Under the pieces are notes generated by a model. The model did not search any database. It was given only the letters and a program-made list of their open reading frames with translations, and had not been told where the DNA came from. The position numbers and the translations under genes are program-made. A DNA stretch of 44,677 nucleotides from Alphaproteobacteria bacterium (GTDB lineage: Bacteria > Pseudomonadota > Alphaproteobacteria > SMXP01). Of the stretch, positions 41,781-44,677 are shown piece after piece; within the stretch, counting starts at the first letter, position 1; each line of letters starts with the position of its first letter. The stretch lies in NCBI GenBank assembly GCA_021774915.1, contig JAJFIO010000114.1:1-44677 (forward strand), written 5' to 3'.

Positions 41781-43135
41781 AGCGGCGTTACCGACTGCTC
41801 GCGCAGCCAACGCAACGCCACCTCGATTTGGCGGGGAGCGACGTCAAATTTTCGGGCCAATTGGTCCTCCGACAGGCTAGTGCCGGGAGCTTTGACCTCC
41901 CGCCACAAATCCGCCATGGGGACACCGTCCAACATCAACACCCCATCGGGATTTGCGGGGGTGACAAGCACGTCCCTTTCCACCACGAACCCCTCCTCGA
42001 CCACCCCGCGCCGGTCAAGAGTTATTGGCGCATTACCTTCGTCCACAGTGTGGTCGATCTCCTCCCGGTGCAGCCAATCCCGTCTCTCCTGCCAAAAGGG
42101 ACGGCCGCTCCATTGCTTTTCTTCAGCATAGAATTCCTGTCCCGCCTTGACCTGATGAATGAAGCGGCGTTTCACACGGGATCCATAAAACGCCATGGCA
42201 AGGTCTGCCTGCGCGGGTCGATTGAGGATCGTGTTCAGGGTGGGGGCAGCCGTCAGGCCCGATGAGATCGCCTGAAAAATGCCATGCCCTGACAAGGGGT
42301 CAACACTCGCGGCGGCATCTCCAACCCGGATCATAGCCTGCGTGATAGGCTCGTTCGATAAAGCAACGCTCGCATCGCGCACAAAAAATTCATCCAAAGG
42401 CGTGAGATGTTCTCCCAAGTCATCGCGATACTGATTCAAAATATCGCCCACGATAGCCCCATGTTGGTCCATAAGGTGTTTGCGGGAACCGGAGGGTGTG
42501 TTGTCAAATCCCGTGAGCGCCTGAACTGAGACCCGTCCGTCTCCTAAATTAGCCAACCAGGACCACCCATCACAGTGGGAGGCAATCGCGGTAAAACTTT
42601 TCCCAAGCTCAGCGCCCTCATACCAACGGGCGAGAGAAAAAGTGACCGGCCCGCATATTTGAGCTTGTCCACGAGACAAAGCCCGCCGCCCGCGCGCCTC
42701 CACGATCATCCGTGCACGGCAAATATGTGTTTTACCTTGCGTCTCACGCGTATGAATGCGCCATCCGGCTTCGTCATGCTTCATGCGCACTGCGGACCCG
42801 TTGACGACCGTCACGCCCGCCTCAGCTACGCAATCCAGCAGCGCCCTGTCAAAACCCGTGCGCTCGACAAGGACTTCGCTGTTGGCGGCAGACTCTTGCC
42901 CATTCCAGTGCACCCGGCGTATTGCGGGCGCGGTGCTGAGCGCAGCGGCGCGCGCAAAGCCCAGATTTTTAAGCGCTTCCACCGTGCGCGGCGCCAGCCC
43001 TTCCAGCGCGCCTCTCGGGCGGGGGCGCGCCATAAGGATGACGGCCATCCCAAGCTCCGCTGCCCGTGTCGCGGCGATGCCCCCCGCCGGGCCGCCGCCA
43101 ATCACCGCCACATCAAATTCAGGCTGTACTGTCAT
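41777..43135 (-). CDS. qhpG: FAD-dependent monooxygenase for CTQ formation
   Basis: 452 residues from the ATG at 43135; an ATG at 43159 is possible, but a start at 43234 would lie inside the terminator of the upstream gene. FAD elements are FDVAVIGGGPAGGIAATRAA, EGLAPRTVEALKNLGFA and IRVGDAAASVDPLSGHGIF. The C-terminal helix region ends in FDVAPRQIEVALRWLREQSV. QhpG hydroxylates the tryptophan of QhpC during CTQ biogenesis. In the usual cluster it follows qhpE on the same strand; here it is inverted and converges on qhpE, so it needs its own promoter in the 138-bp gap at 43136-43273. Confidence 0.88.
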   Translation of the reverse strand: MTVQPEFDVAVIGGGPAGGIAATRAAELGMAVILMARPRPRGALEGLAPRTVEALKNLGFARAAALSTAPAIRRVHWNGQESAANSEVLVERTGFDRALLDCVAEAGVTVVNGSAVRMKHDEAGWRIHTRETQGKTHICRARMIVEARGRRALSRGQAQICGPVTFSLARWYEGAELGKSFTAIASHCDGWSWLANLGDGRVSVQALTGFDNTPSGSRKHLMDQHGAIVGDILNQYRDDLGEHLTPLDEFFVRDASVALSNEPITQAMIRVGDAAASVDPLSGHGIFQAISSGLTAAPTLNTILNRPAQADLAMAFYGSRVKRRFIHQVKAGQEFYAEEKQWSGRPFWQERRDWLHREEIDHTVDEGNAPITLDRRGVVEEGFVVERDVLVTPANPDGVLMLDGVPMADLWREVKAPGTSLSEDQLARKFDVAPRQIEVALRWLREQSVTPL

Positions 43136-43192
43136 TGCGCCCCGGCCCAGAGTCTTCATTGCGGGGCACACTCTAACAGGCATTGCCTGGAT

Positions 43193-43230
43193 AAAGAAAA
43201 AGTGCGCCCCCTTTTCAAGGGACGCACTTT
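43193..43230 (-). terminator. Rho-independent terminator of the TonB-dependent receptor gene
   Basis: Read on the minus strand, AAAGTGCG (43230-43223) pairs with CGCACTTT (43206-43199) with a further CCCTT/AAGGG stem inside, and is followed by a T-rich tract (TTTTTCTTT). It lies just past the receptor stop codon at 43274 and before the qhpG start. Confidence 0.8.
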
Positions 43231-43273
43231 CCAAAGTCTGCCTTTTTTCAGGCTATTGCCTGGAACCCGCTCC

Positions 43274-44677
43274 TTAAAGATGAGCGGCGGCTCTGATGCC
43301 CCACCAGCGCGGCCGGCCAAAGGCCTGCTGGTTGAAGCCAAAAAATCCGGTGAAGTCGAATGTATAAACTTTGTATTCTTCTTCAAAGGCGTTTTGCACG
43401 AAACCACCCAGCTCCCACCTTCTGTCGGGGCTGTAATAGGTTGCGCGGAAATTCCAGATATCATAGCCATCTTCGCTCGACACGGGATGGTTTTGAATAT
43501 CAAAGAACGTCTTGGTCTGATAGGACGCATCGACTTGAAAAGCGATAGAGCCCATATCAGCCATATCATGCTCATAACGCACCAGACCATTCAACTGCAC
43601 TTTGGGTGCCAGCACCATGCGACGATCATGTGGCACGCCCAGAGAATCGGCGACGTTCTTAGCCTTGGCTTCAGGCAGATAGGAAATTCCGAACAGCGCG
43701 TCCAGTCCCTCAACAGGAGTGAGGGTAATTTCCGCCTCAGCGCCCGCCACTTTAGCGTCTGCATTGACGATGACCTGGCTTAAGCCCTCGAAAGTAAAGG
43801 CCTGGAAGTCTTCGTAATCATAATAGAAGCCAGCGGCATTGATACGGGCCTTACCGTCCAGAAGAGTGAGCTTGACCCCGGCCTCATAAGAGGTAAGCGT
43901 CTCTTCCTTGTAAGGAATTTCCCCCGGCACATTCGATCCAAAAACACCGCTTCCATCCAGGATACCCGTATTAAAGCCGGCCGATTTGGTGCCGCGCGAC
44001 ACGGTGGCGTAAAGCAGCGTGTCTTCATTGGGCCGGAAATCAATCCCGATTCGCCCGGTGACATTATCCGTCTTCTGCTCCGCCAGTCCGCCATTAACGG
44101 CTTTATTAAAGACAAAACCAACCGGTCCGCAGCAACCCGAAATGTCGGTGCTCAGATAATTGAGCTCTTTATCCTCGTCGGTAAAGCGCAAGCCGCCGAT
44201 CAGGGTCAATTGCTCGGTCACATCAAACTCCGCCTGACCGAAGAGCGACCAGGACGTGGTTTCCTGTTTATATTCCACATCTATGTTCACGAATCCGAGT
44301 CCCGATGTATCCAGATCCGGGGATCCGTCCACTTCCTGATCGAAGAAATAGAAACCACCGGTCCAACGCAGACGCTCGCCTTCACCGGCAATCCGCAATT
44401 CCTGCGTAAACTGATCAATCTCCGCCGAAAAGGTTGGGTTGATGAGCGGGAACGGGCTCATTTCCGTATCTTCTTCAAAGAAGCGTTCGAACTTCTCATA
44501 GGCTGTAACGGATGTCAGGGTTACTGTATCGTTCAGATCCCAATTGATGGTCGCGGAAGCGCCGCGATTCTCAATCTTCAAGCCGCCGTCGCGGTCATAA
44601 GACCCTTTCCAGGGCGAACCGTCGGTGTCTTTAAATCCGAACGCATCACACCCCGGGCAGGTTGCATAAAAATCAAC
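43274..44677 (-). CDS. TonB-dependent outer-membrane receptor, C-terminal part (5' end outside window)
   Basis: The frame stays open to the window edge, giving 467 residues of the beta-barrel. Barrel strands of the family are clear: ATINWDLNDTVTLTSVTAYE, ELRIAGEGERLRWTGGFYFF, RIGIDFRPNEDTLLYATVSR, FNTGILDGSG and SYEAGVKLTLLDGKARINAA. The final residues are WWGIRAAAHL. An upstream DFYATCPGCDAFGF segment suggests an extracellular loop with a cysteine pair. Such receptors in alphaproteobacteria import siderophores, vitamins or aromatic and oligomeric substrates. The plug and TonB box are not visible. Position next to qhpG hints at uptake of an amine or iron chelate but proves nothing. Confidence 0.9.
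   Translation of the reverse strand, partial: VDFYATCPGCDAFGFKDTDGSPWKGSYDRDGGLKIENRGASATINWDLNDTVTLTSVTAYEKFERFFEEDTEMSPFPLINPTFSAEIDQFTQELRIAGEGERLRWTGGFYFFDQEVDGSPDLDTSGLGFVNIDVEYKQETTSWSLFGQAEFDVTEQLTLIGGLRFTDEDKELNYLSTDISGCCGPVGFVFNKAVNGGLAEQKTDNVTGRIGIDFRPNEDTLLYATVSRGTKSAGFNTGILDGSGVFGSNVPGEIPYKEETLTSYEAGVKLTLLDGKARINAAGFYYDYEDFQAFTFEGLSQVIVNADAKVAGAEAEITLTPVEGLDALFGISYLPEAKAKNVADSLGVPHDRRMVLAPKVQLNGLVRYEHDMADMGSIAFQVDASYQTKTFFDIQNHPVSSEDGYDIWNFRATYYSPDRRWELGGFVQNAFEEEYKVYTFDFTGFFGFNQQAFGRPRWWGIRAAAHL

Noticed and set aside
43136-43234. Upstream start for qhpG at 43234
   Set aside because: That start would place coding sequence over a clear terminator hairpin of the receptor gene, and the added residues lack family similarity; the FAD motif begins shortly after the ATG at 43135.
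42575-43783. A 402-codon open frame on the plus strand opposite qhpG and the TonB-dependent receptor
   Set aside because: It spans two well-supported minus-strand genes and a terminator, has no recognisable domain, and is rich in Arg/His/Pro as expected for an antisense shadow of GC-rich coding DNA.

Overview
The window looks like a chromosomal stretch of an alphaproteobacterium. Codon use is moderately GC-rich, many genes are coupled by ATGA or TAATG overlaps, and there is a TonB-dependent receptor of the type common in sphingomonad- and hyphomonad-like lineages. The genus cannot be named from this sequence. Nearly every gene fits the catabolism of aromatic amines and arylacetic acids through CoA thioesters. 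No tRNA, rRNA, CRISPR array, transposase or integrase was seen.

Layout. 1-1421 (+): end of a 2-oxoacid/acetoin dehydrogenase operon (E1 beta tail, E2 of the AcoC type). 1430-13873: a phenylacetyl-CoA (paa) region. It has paaZ with a crotonase and a FadJ-type fusion (minus), divergent paaX (+), a ferredoxin-type reductase and a lone diiron oxygenase (minus), and paaG-paaJ-paaK-tetR (minus). The canonical epoxidase paaABCDE is absent, and the diiron gene and its reductase lie where it would be expected. Two near-identical operators (TGATACA-N24-TGTATCA) sit before paaZ/paaX and before the diiron gene.

14142-18134 (+): a four-gene coupled operon of CoA ligase, thiolase-like protein without the thiolase nucleophile, DUF35/OB-fold partner and SDR. 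18269-25330: a MarR regulator (minus), a 16-bp palindrome, and a plus-strand set of Rieske oxygenase alpha and beta, isatin-hydrolase-like protein and IorA/IorB-like 2-oxoacid:ferredoxin oxidoreductase. 25336-31760 (minus): a tightly overlapped operon of 2-aminobenzoyl-CoA monooxygenase/reductase, SDR, MarR, crotonase, acyl-CoA dehydrogenase, thioesterase and RidA-like protein. Together these spell out a plausible indole-3-acetate route: ring dioxygenation, dehydrogenation to dioxindole-3-acetate, CoA activation, retro-aldol cleavage to isatin plus acetyl-CoA, hydrolysis to isatinate, oxidative decarboxylation to 2-aminobenzoyl-CoA, then dearomatisation and ring opening. The retro-aldol and isatinate-oxidation steps are inferences and are the most novel part of the window.

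31930-34372: a Gfo/Idh/MocA oxidoreductase (+) and an Old Yellow Enzyme homologue with a C-terminal fibronectin-III-like domain (minus). 34661-43135: a quinohemoprotein amine dehydrogenase locus (qhpA-D-C-B-F-E, with qhpG on the other strand). The CTQ and thioether residues of QhpC match the known pattern exactly. qhpF is broken at a T9 run that could be rescued by slippage. 43274 to the end: a truncated TonB-dependent receptor (minus).

Possible integration: the periplasmic amine dehydrogenase would turn amines such as 2-phenylethylamine or tryptamine into aldehydes. After oxidation by an enzyme not seen here, the acids would feed the paa genes and the indoleacetate-type genes. The neighbourhood supports this linkage but does not prove it.
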